This document shows positions 43,568 through 56,109 of a DNA stretch of 64,000 nucleotides, in pieces. How positions within the stretch are numbered: position 1 is the stretch's first letter; each line of letters starts with the position of its first letter. The stretch is from Gonocerus acuteangulatus. Taxonomy: Eukaryota > Arthropoda > Insecta > Hemiptera > Coreidae. The notes under the pieces were generated by a model. That model was given only the letters and a program-made list of their open reading frames with translations. It was not told the origin of the DNA and did not search any database. The stretch is from assembly GCA_946811695.1 (NCBI GenBank), contig OX328124.1, positions 30,002,148 through 30,066,147 of the forward strand, read 5' to 3'. A program made the position numbers and the translations under genes.

Positions 43568-44645
43568 TGTTATTTAAATATGAACCCTCACATTGCTCAG
43601 AACATAATCTGTATCATACAGATCGAAAAACTATTGTCGTATTGCAAACCACTAAAATAATAAATACTTAAACTCTTCATTTTCTACCAAAGATAACTAA
43701 TCCTAATCACTATTTTCTTCAAAAGTTTTGGTAAGATTTGTAAATATGAGATGAAACTGGAACAAATGTTACTTCGCTGTTCTATTACACAGCAATAAAA
43801 AAGTCCGTCTCGCAGGACTGCATCATCTTAGCGCGGTTCCGTGCATATCCCTAGTTTAATTTGGAAAGATTAAAATAGAAGCAGTTATTATTTTGGTTCC
43901 ACCAGTCTTTTTTTTTTTAAATTAATTATTTTAATGGTGTGTCAAACCTTAAGGTCACTAACGCCATTCCTGTGAGCAGTAAAGTCTTGAAAGGTCATGA
44001 TTTACAATCTTACCTGGAAGGGTCGGCTCCTGCTACTAGAAACTGTCCCGCTAGTTACAAGGTCTTGGAATCCTGGAAATCTATATTTCTAACATTAAAT
44101 TGTTTTTCTTATTTGTCTTAACCTGATTTATTTTCAAATACATTATTCAACTATAAGCAATTAAAAAATAACAAGGAATAAAAAACAGACAAAAAGAACC
44201 GTTCGAATAAGCGAAATCAATTACTTTAAAGTTTTAAGCTCTTATTTCTCCGATTGACATCGCCTAATCAAAACTTTCATTAGAACCTTTTTTTTAGAGC
44301 ATTTAATAAGCTTTCTAATGTTATTCTTCCGTTTACCAAGATTCTCAACCTTTTTCGAGAAATTACGGAAAGTAAACAAAGTTACCAAAACTTTTTATGT
44401 CTGTTAATAAAATATTTTATTCTAACCCTTCCTAAACTCCGAACGTAACAAAAATTTCAACATATTAGTTTTAATGAAAGTAGAACATGCCGTAAATGTT
44501 TCAACTGAATCCCATGATTCTAAGTACCCAAACCAAAAACGGTATTCCTGCGAGTCGGACGCAGGAACTGCCTCATCTTAGCGCGGTTCCGTTCTTATCC
44601 CTAGTCTAATTTCGAAAGATTAAAATAGAAGCAGTTATTATTTTG

Positions 44646-44817
44646 TTGAGAGGAGATCGTTGACCGTTGATGATGCAAGGTAGGGATTGTCCGGGTTAGG
44701 TCACTGCTACTTAATAATACATACCCCATATGTGTATGTATGTGGGCATATATATGTACATATGTGTGCGTGTATATGTGTATGTGTATATGCATATATA
44801 TAAATATATATATATTA

Positions 44818-44857
<40 letters not shown>

Positions 44858-45018
44858 AGGTATATTTACATAGATATGTGCATATATTAGTGTTAAATAT
44901 GTCCTACTTGTATTTACAGCCCTGATGAAGGCTTGAAGTTCAAGCCGAAACGTCGGCACAATAAAACCATTTTTACGATAAAATGTAGTTTTATTAAGTA
45001 GCAGTGACCGAACCCTGA
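44646..45018 (+). mobile_element. Short PLE-derived insertion with hammerhead-like core and inverted ends
   Basis: This 373-bp insert interrupts GCAGTTATTATTTTGGTTCC, which is intact near 43877-43897. The flanks CAGTTATTATTTTG (44632-44645) and CAGTTATATTTTGG (45019-45032) are its duplication. Its two ends are inverted copies of TTAAGTAGCAGTGACC (44700-44715 reversed; 44995-45009). Near the right end lies CCTGATGAAGGC and a perfect hammerhead-like stem. No protein is present, so it must have been mobilised in trans. Confidence 0.7.
44922..44954 (+). ncRNA. Hammerhead-ribozyme-like core, best preserved copy
   Basis: CTGATGA (44922-44928) is followed by an extra A, a perfect 7-bp stem II (GGCTTGA, loop AGT, TCAAGCC; 44930-44946), GAAA (44947-44950) and CGTC (44951-44954). 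The GAAAC-GUC junction leaves almost no stem III within one molecule; ACGU is self-complementary, which suits a dimeric hammerhead. Small PLE hammerheads acting as dimers are described in the literature. The extra purine departs from the standard core. Confidence 0.55.
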
Positions 45019-46221
45019 CAGTTATATTTTGGTTCCACCAGTCTTGAAAGGTAGGATTTACAATCTTACCTGGAAGGGTCGGCAACACTAGAAACCGTCC
45101 CGCTAGTTACAAGGTCTTGGAATCTTGGAACTCTATATTTCTAACAATAAATTGTTTTTGTTATTTTACTTAACCTGTTTTATTTTCGAATACATTATCC
45201 AACTATAAGCAATTAAAAAATAACAAGGAATAAAATACAGACAAAAAGAACACTTCGAATAAGCGAAATCAATTACTTTAAAGCTTTAAGCTCTTATTTC
45301 TCCGATTGACATCGCCTAATCAAAACTTTCATTAGAACCTTTTATGTAGAGCATTTAATAAGCTTTCTAATGGTATTCTTCCGTTTAGCAAAATTCTCAA
45401 CAGTTTTCGAGATATTAATGAAAGTTCCCAAAATTTATATTATTTCTAGCAACAGAAAATTGGCCTCATTTTTCATATCCTGTTTTACACACAAAATTTT
45501 CGCAACATAAGAAATTACAAAAATAAAAAGCAATAAAAAACGAAGGGAAAGAGACAAAAATTACAACAAGAACGACAAAAACCCGTTCATAAGAACAAAA
45601 CAGACGTATTTGAAGTTTTAAGCACTTATTTCTCCGATTGACATAACCTAATCAAAAATAGTTTTAGAATCTTTTTTGTAGAGAATTTAGTAAGCTTTCA
45701 AATAGTTTCTATCCACTTACCACGATTTCTCAACCGTGTTCGAGATATTAATGAAAGTATACGAACTTCCCAAAACTTTTTATGTCTGTTCATAAAATAT
45801 TTTATTCTAACCCTTCCTTAACTCCAAACGTAACATAACTTTCAACATATTAGTTTTAATGAAAGTAGAACATGCAGATAAAGTTTCAACTGAATCTCGT
45901 AATTCTAAGTACCCAAACCAAAAACGGTATTCAAAAACTATTTTTCCAATTTTCTCGAAAATGGTTAAAGCGATCGCCTTCAAAATGGTTTCATTCGTTT
46001 TCCTAGCCCAGAAATCATATAAAACGAGTACTTACAAGCTTATGAACTCAAAAACGTAAGCGTTACGATTTTGTTTGCGCGAATTTCGCCCCAAACGCCA
46101 TCTTCCAGTAGGCGGATTTTGCTGGTTAACGAACTTGACCTTTCAAATTGGACGAAGGATTTTTGTACCAAATTTCATCAAAATCGGACCATTCGTCTTC
46201 TATCTAGAGAGCGAACAGACA

Positions 46222-46224
<3 letters not shown>

Positions 46225-46289
<65 letters not shown>

Positions 46290-46318
46290 TATACATATAT
46301 ATATATACATATATATAC
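46225..46318. repeat. (TA)n microsatellite in HINE copy b
   Basis: A TA-rich tract with ATAC and AAAT interruptions at the conserved site of family 2. Confidence 0.95.
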
Positions 46319-46493
46319 AAATTTGAACCACCGTTATTTTCCCTCCCTATGGGGGAGGGAGGAACCGCGCTAAAAACGATATTCATGTTGATTACTTATA
46401 AGAAAATGGCAACATATTAAGGATTAAAGCTCGTTATGGCCATTTCCATAGCAAGAAATATCGAATGTTTCATTGAATACGATTTTTTTTTGT

Positions 46494-48780
<2,287 letters not shown>

Positions 48781-49260
48781 TAAAATTTGTTTCTTATATT
48801 TATTTATGAGCATCCATGCGCATCCAAGGCGTTTCGCTCCAAACAGTTATTGCATATATACATCAGTTACAATATTACATATATACATCTATAAGCAATA
48901 TGTATTATTCGTATACATCTGGTTGATCAATTAGTTATAAATTGGATTACATATTCATTCACTACATATTATTCGTTCTTTACAGTTTACCAAATGACGC
49001 AATACCTTCGTTTTGTTCTTTATTGTACCTGTTTGAATATAATAGAGACATGGGATGTTTCTTTTAAGAAAAAAACAAAAGAAACATTTTTTTTAAATAC
49101 AATTACAAGGAAACACAAAGATACACGTGTGATTACGCTAATGGAAATAGGACGATAGGTTGCTGTTTACATCTAGCCTCGATAATTTATTTCTTATCAC
49201 TTGGTCGTTACTAATAAAAAAAAAAAATTAAACTTGCGGAAATATTATAACATTTATTCA
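48781..49260. other. No gene recognised
   Basis: AT-rich DNA between HINE copy c and the right arm block. No match to the corresponding part of the left arm and no coding signal. Confidence 0.35.
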
Positions 49261-49261
49261 A

Positions 49262-49522
49262 AGTTACAAGTGATACCAAAGCTATTGAAGAAAATAGTGA
49301 TTAAGGTTAATTATCTTTTGTAGAAAATGAAGATTTTTAGTTTATTATTTTGGTGGCTTGCAATACAATAGTTATTCGATATGTATGATAAAGATTATGC
49401 TCTGAGCAATGTGAGGGTTCATATTTAAACAACAAAAACGTCCTAAGAGTAACTTGAGATATTTTCGATACATCTGGTTTTTAGTGTTTAGCTATCGAAG
49501 TTTTGGTAATTTTATGTATGAT
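49262..49522. repeat. Right arm block of the inverted duplication (empty site for HINE B)
   Basis: Reverse complement of 43568-43735 followed directly by that of 42385-42475. The uninterrupted junction at about 49430-49445 shows the pre-insertion state of HINE copy B. Confidence 0.78.
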
Positions 49523-49523
49523 G

Positions 49524-49894
49524 CCTGTGGATTACCACTACGAATACCGAGTTTCGTCGAAATATACCAAAAAACACGGCTGGTAGTGGCGAATTGGTAT
49601 TGTGGGTCCGGAGTAACCCCCCCCCCCCTCCTAATGAACCGATTTAGTTCATTTTTATATCTCACTTTTCTCTCTATATTACCACTACGAATACCAAGTT
49701 TCGTTGAAATATAACAAATATTACGGCTTTCATGGTCAAATTAGTGTTTTGGGTTCGGGGTAAACCCCCCTTCCGGTGGACCGACTTTGGTGGTTAACGA
49801 ACTCGTTCAATCGTTTGCTAATTGAATGCTATATACCAAGTTTCGTGACGAAAAAACAAAAACTCTGGCCGCTATCGTGTTAACAGACACAGAC

Positions 49895-49986
<92 letters not shown>

Positions 49987-50001
49987 TTTAACGGGGGTCA
50001 T
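49524..50001 (+). mobile_element. HINE family 1, copy C, truncated at both ends
   Basis: Begins inside an internal repeat (GTGGATTACCACTACGAATA) and runs through the central block and (TA)n at 49911-49982 to AACGGGGGTCA. Both the 5' terminus and the 3' hairpin are missing. It sits between the arm block and the conserved 105-bp block. Confidence 0.72.
49911..49982. repeat. (TA)n microsatellite in HINE copy C
   Basis: TA run preceded by ACACACACAC, the mirror of the TA/TG tract in copy B. Confidence 0.95.
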
Positions 50002-50105
50002 TGACGAAAAATTATTTCTAGGAACTAGAAATAAAATAATGACATCAAAGTCAAGAAAGACGTCAGTGCAGATTTCATATGGAAACACGGCGAGACCCTT
50101 TCAAT
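50002..50105 (+). repeat. Second copy of the ~105-bp conserved block
   Basis: Reads LGTRNKIMTSKSRKTSVQIS on the plus strand, matching 40327-40432 in frame. The donor-like CAGGTGAGA of the other copy is CACGGCGAGA here. Function unknown. Confidence 0.4.
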
Positions 50106-50154
50106 GTCCATTTATATATAACACTGATTTTTGGTACAGGTTATCAATAGTTTA

Positions 50155-50280
50155 CCTCTCTTTTCTAGCTAGGAAAGTGATGATGCATTTTCTTTGTTTG
50201 AATGAAAAGCCACCACCTCTAGAGTGAATCGAACCCAGGAGCCAAGGCATGGGATGCGCTCCGTGCCATCAAGCCTCCAT
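50155..50280 (-). mobile_element. tRNA-derived SINE
   Basis: The minus strand has GCTTGATGGCACGGAGCG (A-box region) and CTCCTGGGTTCGATTCACTC (B-box), followed by a TTCATTC-type body. The arms do not complete a cloverleaf, so it is not called as a tRNA. Confidence 0.65.
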
Positions 50281-50429
50281 GTGTAAATTATTGTTTTGTA
50301 ATGTTTATTTTTTTTTTTTTTTAATATTAGGATGTGGTAGATATAATTTTACTGGAAAATAAAATTTAGGCTAATTTTGTTCGCAGATTTTGGTTTTGTA
50401 TGATCTTAGGACTTCACATGACTTAATGA

Positions 50430-50620
50430 ATATTAATTTATTGTAATAGCTGAATGTCACTGCCTTGAAGGGCACATATGCCAGAGTGTTTTCTTCTCAA
50501 ACCTCCAAAGCAGAATTGTGAGATCATTCCATCAATGTAGCTCTTCAACCCACACTTTGTGAGTTGTGACATTTAGGCCAGCTGCTTGAAGATTCATAGA
50601 TCACTCATTGTTATGTTGGA
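50430..50620. repeat. Dispersed repeat, inverted copy of 23925-24100
   Basis: CATATGCCAGAGTGTTTTCT and GTAGCTCTTCAACCCACAC are reverse complements of words at 23925-24000. No coding sequence. Confidence 0.6.
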
Positions 50621-50937
50621 GCAGTTTTTGTCTAGGTGTAATTAAAGAATTTTAAAGTATACAAATAAGGGTTGGATTCACATTTTTTCCCCCAATTCTA
50701 AAACTTGCAAACATAGAATAGAAATACTTTTAGAATATAGGTGAAGTTATTGAGTCTGTGATGGGATGGTTTATATGCCCGCCATTCACAGACTAAATAA
50801 TTAACACATAGACATCACAGTAATTTTTTTTAATACGGTTTAATGGAAGGATATACAGATTTTTCTCTTGCATACTTCTTATCACAGAAAAACAGTCTTG
50901 CAAATTAATGAAAGTGCTTGTCTCGCAGATAAACTTA

Positions 50938-51267
50938 TTACTTCTCGGTTACAAGGCGGTTAGCATGAACCCATACCGCTTTGCTTAACCTAGGGTCATA
51001 AATAATTAGTGCTGTTATTATCATGATCCCATACATAAAGCTTACAATAGTTTTCAATTTATTTATTCTACTCAGGTAACCTGCAGGGAATAATAGAATA
51101 CCCATTATTAATCCATTTATTTCAGCTGAAAAATGCGCACTCCATGAAGTTGAGTTTGTGATGATGTTGATTGACAGAATTGAGGAGACAATGTCACTTA
51201 TGGCAAAAGAAGCCAATACTACCAGCCGGTAGCATAGGAAATCTTCTTTGTCTGTTTTCATCCATTT
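50938..51267 (-). CDS. Rhomboid terminal exon with catalytic histidine
   Basis: Acceptor TGAATTTTAG, then KWMKTDKEDFLCYRLVVLAS (TM5), TSWSAHFSAEINGLIMGILL (TM6 with His) and a last hydrophobic helix KTIVSFMYGIMIITALIIY. Stop at 50938-50940. The second glycine of the AHxxGxxxG pattern is present in INGLIMG; the first is Ala/Glu. Confidence 0.85.
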   Translation of the reverse strand, partial: KWMKTDKEDFLCYRLVVLASFAISDIVSSILSINIITNSTSWSAHFSAEINGLIMGILLFPAGYLSRINKLKTIVSFMYGIMIITALIIYDPRLSKAVWVHANRLVTEK

Positions 51268-53274
51268 CTAAAATTCAAATTAATACATTAACTTATGGCA
51301 CCACCGAGGAATTAATTAAATGTTAATATTAATTAATCACACTCATATACAATGATTATATTGAAAATACTCGGCACCGAACACTGCATACGTTAACTAA
51401 GAAGACAGTGAAGATAACCACTAGGTTGGTAGGCATGTTGGAGCTACTGCCTTTATTGGTGCCCTTAGCCCTGATGAGTGCACCGATGAAGGCATAAGTA
51501 GAAATATATATGTATGTGTATGTTTCATTTAATTCTCCTCGTCTTAAAACTATAACAAAAAAAGTACTTGGAAACCAATTAACCATAAGAGCTGCATTTT
51601 TATTTATTTTTTTGCACATAAGACAGAGTGCCAATTCTGCTTGTTAACTAGTTTTACCTTTTAAGCAAAGTATTTTGTTCGAAATTTCATCAAAATTTTC
51701 AAAAAATCACAATTTTTGTAGATCTAACTTTTTTTTCACCAAAAAGTAAAATTTTTTTCCTTTACTGTTTTGTCGAATAAGAAAATATTAAATTAAAACT
51801 GGCATGGGTTAGATATAAATTGCTATCTATTAATCTATATATATATATATATAAAAATCATGTTTCTGTTTGTCTGTCCATTTGTCTGATTGTTCCTTAT
51901 AAAAATCTACACAGTTTGACCGATTTTGACCAAACTTGGCACACAGGCAGGTATTGATATGGGAAATCTCCTAGGCTAGGTCATATTTCAAAAGTTTTGT
52001 TCAAGAAAAGTTGGCTTCACTGAACCATTCAGATTCTGACGGCCATTTTGAATAATGTTTCAAATTTATTTGTTGATGTTCTTGATAATCAGAATAATTC
52101 GAACTCTTTGATGACTTTACATCATTATATAATCATGTAATGGAGTTAATTTAAATTTTATATCAACAGTCACTGTCTAACTGAGGAGCGCTGGCCTTTC
52201 TTTGATAAGAGCTATCTACTCCCATGCTCAGGTGCTGGCCTCTGTCGGCTGTAATATGAATTGCTGTGGTGCTGGCCTCTGTTGGCTGTTTCACGAGACA
52301 GCACTAGACAGATATAAACAAATTCACACCGTTTGACCGATTTTGACGTAACTGGGTATACAGGTAGATCTTGATAGGGGGAGATTCATAGGCAGAAAGT
52401 AAGTATAGCATGGCACACTGGGTAACGGCTAGTAATTTATAAATAACAAGCTGTTACTTGGCGTGCCATGCGTACTTTCTTGTATCTAGAAAAGCAAAAA
52501 TAAATTAGAAACTGAATAAGTAATTTTAAAATCTAATATCGCAAATTTCTAACTTTTCGGGTTCACAGTTTCTAACCCATGACTTCTGAACTGTGAGTCC
52601 TAGAAGATTTTGACCTAGCCTATGCCAATCCCCGAATCAAGACCTACTTGTGTGCTGAGTATAGTCAAAATCGGCCAAATGGTGTGGATAAGTATTAGGG
52701 ACAAACGGCTGATAGACAATTTTGACATAGCCTATGACATTCCCCGTATCAAACCGACCTATGTTGCAAGTTTGGTCAAAATCGGTCTAACAATGAGGAT
52801 TTGTAAAAGGAATAGACAAACAGCTGATAGATGATTTTGACCTGGCTTATGATACTCCCCAGATCAAGACCTACTTCCTGTGTGCCAAGATTGGTTAAAA
52901 TCGGTCAAACGGTGTGGATTTGTATAAGGAACACGCAGACACACAGCTGATGTATATATACACAGATTGTAAATTAAATGAATTTATTGACCTTCATAAA
53001 TATTTCGAATGTATATGCAAATATTAGAGATGTGCAACCTGCTGATGCGCCCATTAATTGTCTTCTCCTTTCAAACATGTCAGACCCCAAGGCACCTGAA
53101 AGTAATTTTCATGTTACCCCAATATATTTTTGTCTACTATTAGCTAAATTGAATGATATTCTGTATTTTGTCGAATGAAGCTTGAATTTTTGAATGTATT
53201 TATTCAAGATTGGGTCTGGAGCAGTATTTTTCTCGGGTTGTACCGCTACTGCATAGTAGGGTGTATCGATTTTT

Positions 53275-53336
<62 letters not shown>

Positions 53337-55680
53337 ATTCCAAGTTGAATGAAAGTTGCTCCTATGCACCACAAACAATTTTTGATTTCTTAAAAAATGT
53401 TTAGGTCTCCCGCTCAAGGCCTAAAGCTTAGAAAATTTAAAACTAAAGTTATAGGACTTTTAACTTGCAACTTAGAATAATAGTGTTTTAGGTTCATTTA
53501 ATATTTTTGTGAAAATTCACTTTTTTGGTAAATTTTCTAAACTAAAGGCCTTGTGCGGGAGACCTAAACATTTTTTTAAATTCAAAAAATATTTGTGTTA
53601 AGTTGTGGTGCCTAGTTGCAACTTTTTTCAGCTTGGAATTACCCAAAAAAAAAAAGAAAAGTTAAAAATTCATACACCCTACTCCATAGGTGCTAGTTTG
53701 AATCCAGCCTGAAATGTGTCGACTATTTCGAATGATGGGGTCTATGAAAAAAAGTTCCCTAGTTTATTCGTTTAGAAAGGGTGGAATCAGTTAATAGCCC
53801 AGAGAAAACTTAGCAATATATTTTTTTTTATTTTAAATTTTTTAATTGACTAATTAAATTGAAATTATTAGAAAACGTACAAAAAGAGCATGATAGCTAA
53901 TAAATCAAGTCAAATAGTTTTGTAAGTTATAATGTTCGTGTAAATGAGTCCTTTTTTTTTTTCTTTTTCTACAGTTAGGTTTATACACATGATTAGTAAA
54001 ACAGTTCTGCTGCATTCTGAACAGTGTTGTAAAATACCCGGGTATTTATTCTTAAGGGTAACTTAGTAATTGAATATTGTAAAATGTCAAGTTAGTTTTT
54101 GACTGTCGTCATTTGAGGATCAGATTTGGGGACCCAGACCATCCCTAAACCCACTCAAAGACTCTAGATAACCTAAATTTACGTAATGGATACCTACAAA
54201 GGGGAGAATTAGGTGCTCGGAGCATAGCAGCTCGGAGCACTGACAACGTCATTTCTCTTGTGTGCCACCAAATATCTTTACTGGATCTTAGGGGACTGGT
54301 TTTCTGCTCCATTAGACATTGGCATGCAAATCAAAGGACCCCGCCCTGTCCTAATGGGAAATGGCTTTCGGTCAAATTGAACGAAACTATGCTCGTAGGA
54401 TAGAGAAAGTCTTTCTGAACAAAAGTTTCCATGGGCACAAAACCCGAAAGTTGGTACTTTTGGGTATCCGAAGTTTTCCATTTTTAATTTTTGCAAAATC
54501 TCGAGATCTCTGGTTGGAAGGTTTCCCAAGCCATTTGGCCAGTAAAAAAAAAAACTTATCAATTATTTTTTGAAGACCTTTCGAACGACACCACATTTGA
54601 CACTCCTACCCCACCCCCCACCAACGGGGGTGGGGGGGAAGCTTTTTTTTTTGCAATTATCGTCCATCCATTTTCATTTGAAGATATTTTCGAAGGCAAT
54701 ACACTGAAACCTCGCCTCACACCCTTACCCCACCCCAAACCCCTTGGGATATGCTCGTCATCATCAAAACATCAAATATCCGGCTTCTTACTTGCTGAAT
54801 CATACGTTAGATTTGCTGATCGATAGCAAATGAAAAGTCAAAACAGTTGACAGTAGTCTAAGAGACAAAAAGCGGCCCTTTTCAGGGCCACTAATGTTAA
54901 AGTCTGCTAACGGAACACTTTTTTTGCGAAAAAAGGCCTTTTTATGAAAAATGCGAGCTGGAGGTGGGGTGGGGTGGGGTTGGGGTTTGGGGTGGGGTAA
55001 GGGTGTGAGGCAAGGTTGCAGTGTATTGCCTTTGAAAAGATCTTTCTTCAAACGATAATGGATAGATGATAATTACAAAAAAAAGCTTCCCCCCCCCCAC
55101 TTCCGTGGGTTGAGGGGGGGGGGGTAGAAGTGTTGAATGTGGTGTCGTTCGAAAGGTCTTCGAAAAATAATTGATAAGTATTTTTTTTTTACTGGCCAAA
55201 TGGCTTGGGAAACCATCCAACTAGAGATCTCGTGATTTTGCAAAAATCAAAAATGGAAAACTTCGGATACCCAAAAATACCAAAAGTTCCAACTTTTGGG
55301 TTTTTTGCCCATGGAGAATTTTGTTCAGAAAGACTTTCTCTATCCAACGAGCATAGTTTCGTTCAATTTGACCGATAGCCATTTTCCATTGGGAAAGGGC
55401 AGGGTCCTTTATAGACAAAATAAAGCCCCAAGGAATGCATAAATTATGTCACTGTACCTATTACAACTCCTGTAGCATATATGAACAACGTCTTCCAAAA
55501 GCCTGAGTCCACCTCTAAGTGAGAGCTTACTAAAGCAAACACTATTATGTTTGGTAAAAGATGATATAAATCTCTGTGTATAAAAGAATATGATATCAAT
55601 CGCCAGGATTCATTTCTTTTGGTTGGACAGTACCAGAGCAATTTAATAACCTCTTTGTCCAAAAAAAAAAATAAAAGTGC
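50938..55680 (-). CDS. Rhomboid-family intramembrane serine protease, C-terminal three exons; 5' exons not found
   Basis: Rhomboids cleave transmembrane proteins within the membrane. Exons: 55680-55458 (223 nt), 53095-52992 (104 nt), 51267-50938 (330 nt with stop). Phases are 0 in, then 1, then 0, and all junctions are GT/AG (acceptors TTGTTTCAG, TTTCAG, ATTTTAG; donors GTACAG, GTCAAT). The first exon has the L1-loop NESWRLISYSFIHRDLYHLL and PN in TM2, the second GASA with the nucleophile Ser (LMGASAGCTS), the third SWSAHFSAEINGLIMG with the catalytic His, followed by a last TM segment. The motif order and spacing match secretory-type rhomboids. GASA replaces the usual GxSG; Ser and His are both kept. 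The N-terminus with TM1 was not found and probably lies to the right. The introns are filled with repeats. Confidence 0.8.
51268..51833 (-). other. Rhomboid intron, first repeat-free part
   Basis: A 92-codon frame on the minus strand at 51634-51356 is not needed for the rhomboid splice path and has no catalytic motif. No other feature is seen. Confidence 0.4.
51834..52432 (+). mobile_element. Short Helitron (5'-TC...CTAG-3', A/T target)
   Basis: The sequence starts TCTATATATA preceded by A (51833) and ends GGTAACGGCTAG followed by T (52433), the canonical Helitron rules. Near the 5' end is TCTGTTTGTCTGTCC and then ACCGATTTTGACCAAACTTGG, a common layout in short Helitrons. No coding sequence. 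It is 599 bp long, inside the rhomboid intron. Confidence 0.72.
52440..52970 (-). mobile_element. Second Helitron copy, tail-to-tail, with three internal ~115-bp tandem repeats
   Basis: GTTACTTGGCGTGCCATGCG near 52452 mirrors GCATGGCACACTGGGTAAC of the first copy, so the 3' ends face each other about 10 bp apart. The body has three imperfect units around 52607, 52712 and 52827, each with GATTTTGACCT(A/G)GC, CAAGACCTACTT-like and GTCAAAATCGG words. The 5' end is near 52965. Confidence 0.62.
52992..53095 (-). CDS. Rhomboid catalytic-serine exon
   Basis: This 104-nt exon is preceded by TTACTTTCAG and followed by GTCAAT. It reads ALGSDMFERRRQLMGASAGC then TSLIFAYTFEIFMK. The GASA motif sits where rhomboids carry GxSG at the start of TM4, and the lengths to either side match the family. 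It is too short to stand out as an open frame. Confidence 0.8.
53255..53690. mobile_element. Foldback MITE with GTAGGGTGTAT ends and a T54 run
   Basis: The ends are TAGGGTGTATCGATTTTTAAC and GTTAAAAATTCATACACCCTA; the arms keep pairing inward (AATTCCAAGTTGAATGAAAG against its complement near 53620, GGTCTCCCGC against GCGGGAGACC). A run of about 54 T at 53278-53331 corresponds to a shorter A run at 53647-53660. Intron of the rhomboid gene. Confidence 0.78.
54287..55425. repeat. Inverted repeat with ~450-bp arms in rhomboid intron
   Basis: The arm 54287-54745 recurs in reverse complement at 54975-55425. Examples are GAGAAAGTCTTTCTGAACAA against its complement near 55327, and ACCCTTACCCCACCCC against GGGGTGGGGTAAGGGT. 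The spacer is ~230 bp. Both arms contain C-rich or G-rich runs. It is probably a foldback element. The short frames inside are mirror images of each other, not genes. Confidence 0.8.
55458..55680 (-). CDS. Rhomboid exon with WR loop and TM2-TM3
   Basis: Encodes ALLFFFLDKEVIKLLWYCP, NESWRLISYSFIHRDLYHLL, PNIIVFALVSSHLEVDSGFW and KTLFIYATGVVIG. Trp-Arg of the L1 loop and the H...N pattern of TM2 are rhomboid hallmarks. The T11 run coding LLFFFL is open to slippage errors. Confidence 0.85.
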
Positions 55681-55847
55681 CTGAAACAATAAGGTAATCT
55701 GCTTGCAAGACGTGTAGAATATTGAAAAAACAATTTTTGTTATTATTTTTTTTTCAGAGTAATGAAAAAAAAGGCATGCTTCGTTTAGACGTCAAAAAGA
55801 ATAAAACATTATTTTACTTATACAATTAAGTTAAGAATATGTGTATA

Positions 55848-56109
55848 CATGGGCGCATATAAGGGGGGGGCTGCAGCCCCCCCCCCGAAATTTTGATTTG
55901 ATGGTAAAAACTTGTCGTAAAACCCTTAAAAATAAATTAAATAAGATCACTTAGTTAATAAAAACTGTTATTTTATGTGTAATAGCGTTTTAGTTGCCTA
56001 AAACTATTCCAAGCTCTAAATTTTTAGTATCCATACCCCGGAAATGGTCTCAGCCCCCCCCCGACATTTTCCCAGCCCCTACCGAAATTATTTTCTATAT
56101 ACACCCATG
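55848..56109. mobile_element. hAT-type MITE, 8-bp TSD with one mismatch
   Basis: Ends CATGGGCGCATATA and TATATACACCCATG; flanks TGTGTATA (55840-55847) and TGTGGATA (56110-56117). Blocks of CCCCCCCCCGA lie near both ends. A second fragment of the same family (CCATGGGCGTATATAGAAAA) starts near 56565. Confidence 0.68.

Larger units (their letters stand above)
42385..43760. repeat. Left arm block of the 40-50 kb inverted duplication
   Basis: 42385-42475 and 43568-43735 match the reverse complements of 49436-49522 and 49262-49436. In the right copy the two pieces are contiguous; here they are split by HINE copy B. The words CCCTCACATTGCTCAGA and CACTATTTTCTTCAA are shared. Confidence 0.75.
43799..46374 (+). 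mobile_element. HINE family 2, copy b (composite, forward)
   Basis: The element starts AAAGTCCGTCTCGCAGGA at about 43799 and ends GGAGGAACCGCGCTAAAAA at 46374 with the usual hairpin. A second 5' start (GTCGGACGCAGGAACTGC) at about 44556 indicates one copy inserted in, or recombined with, another. A PLE-derived insert occupies 44646-45018. TA tracts lie at 44810-44853 and 46225-46318. It lies tail-to-tail with copy c, 120 bp away. Confidence 0.7.

Noticed and set aside
49454..49714. 86-codon frame on the plus strand
   Set aside because: It spans the junction of the arm block and truncated HINE copy C and consists of HINE internal repeats.
51356..51634. 92-codon minus-strand frame between rhomboid exons, ending in a hydrophobic stretch
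   Set aside because: A phase-correct splice path with the catalytic GASA exon (53095-52992) joins directly to 51267 without it, and it has no rhomboid active-site motif.
54278..55418. Several overlapping 65-111-codon frames on both strands
   Set aside because: They are mirror images across the inverted repeat 54287-55425 and have no family resemblance.
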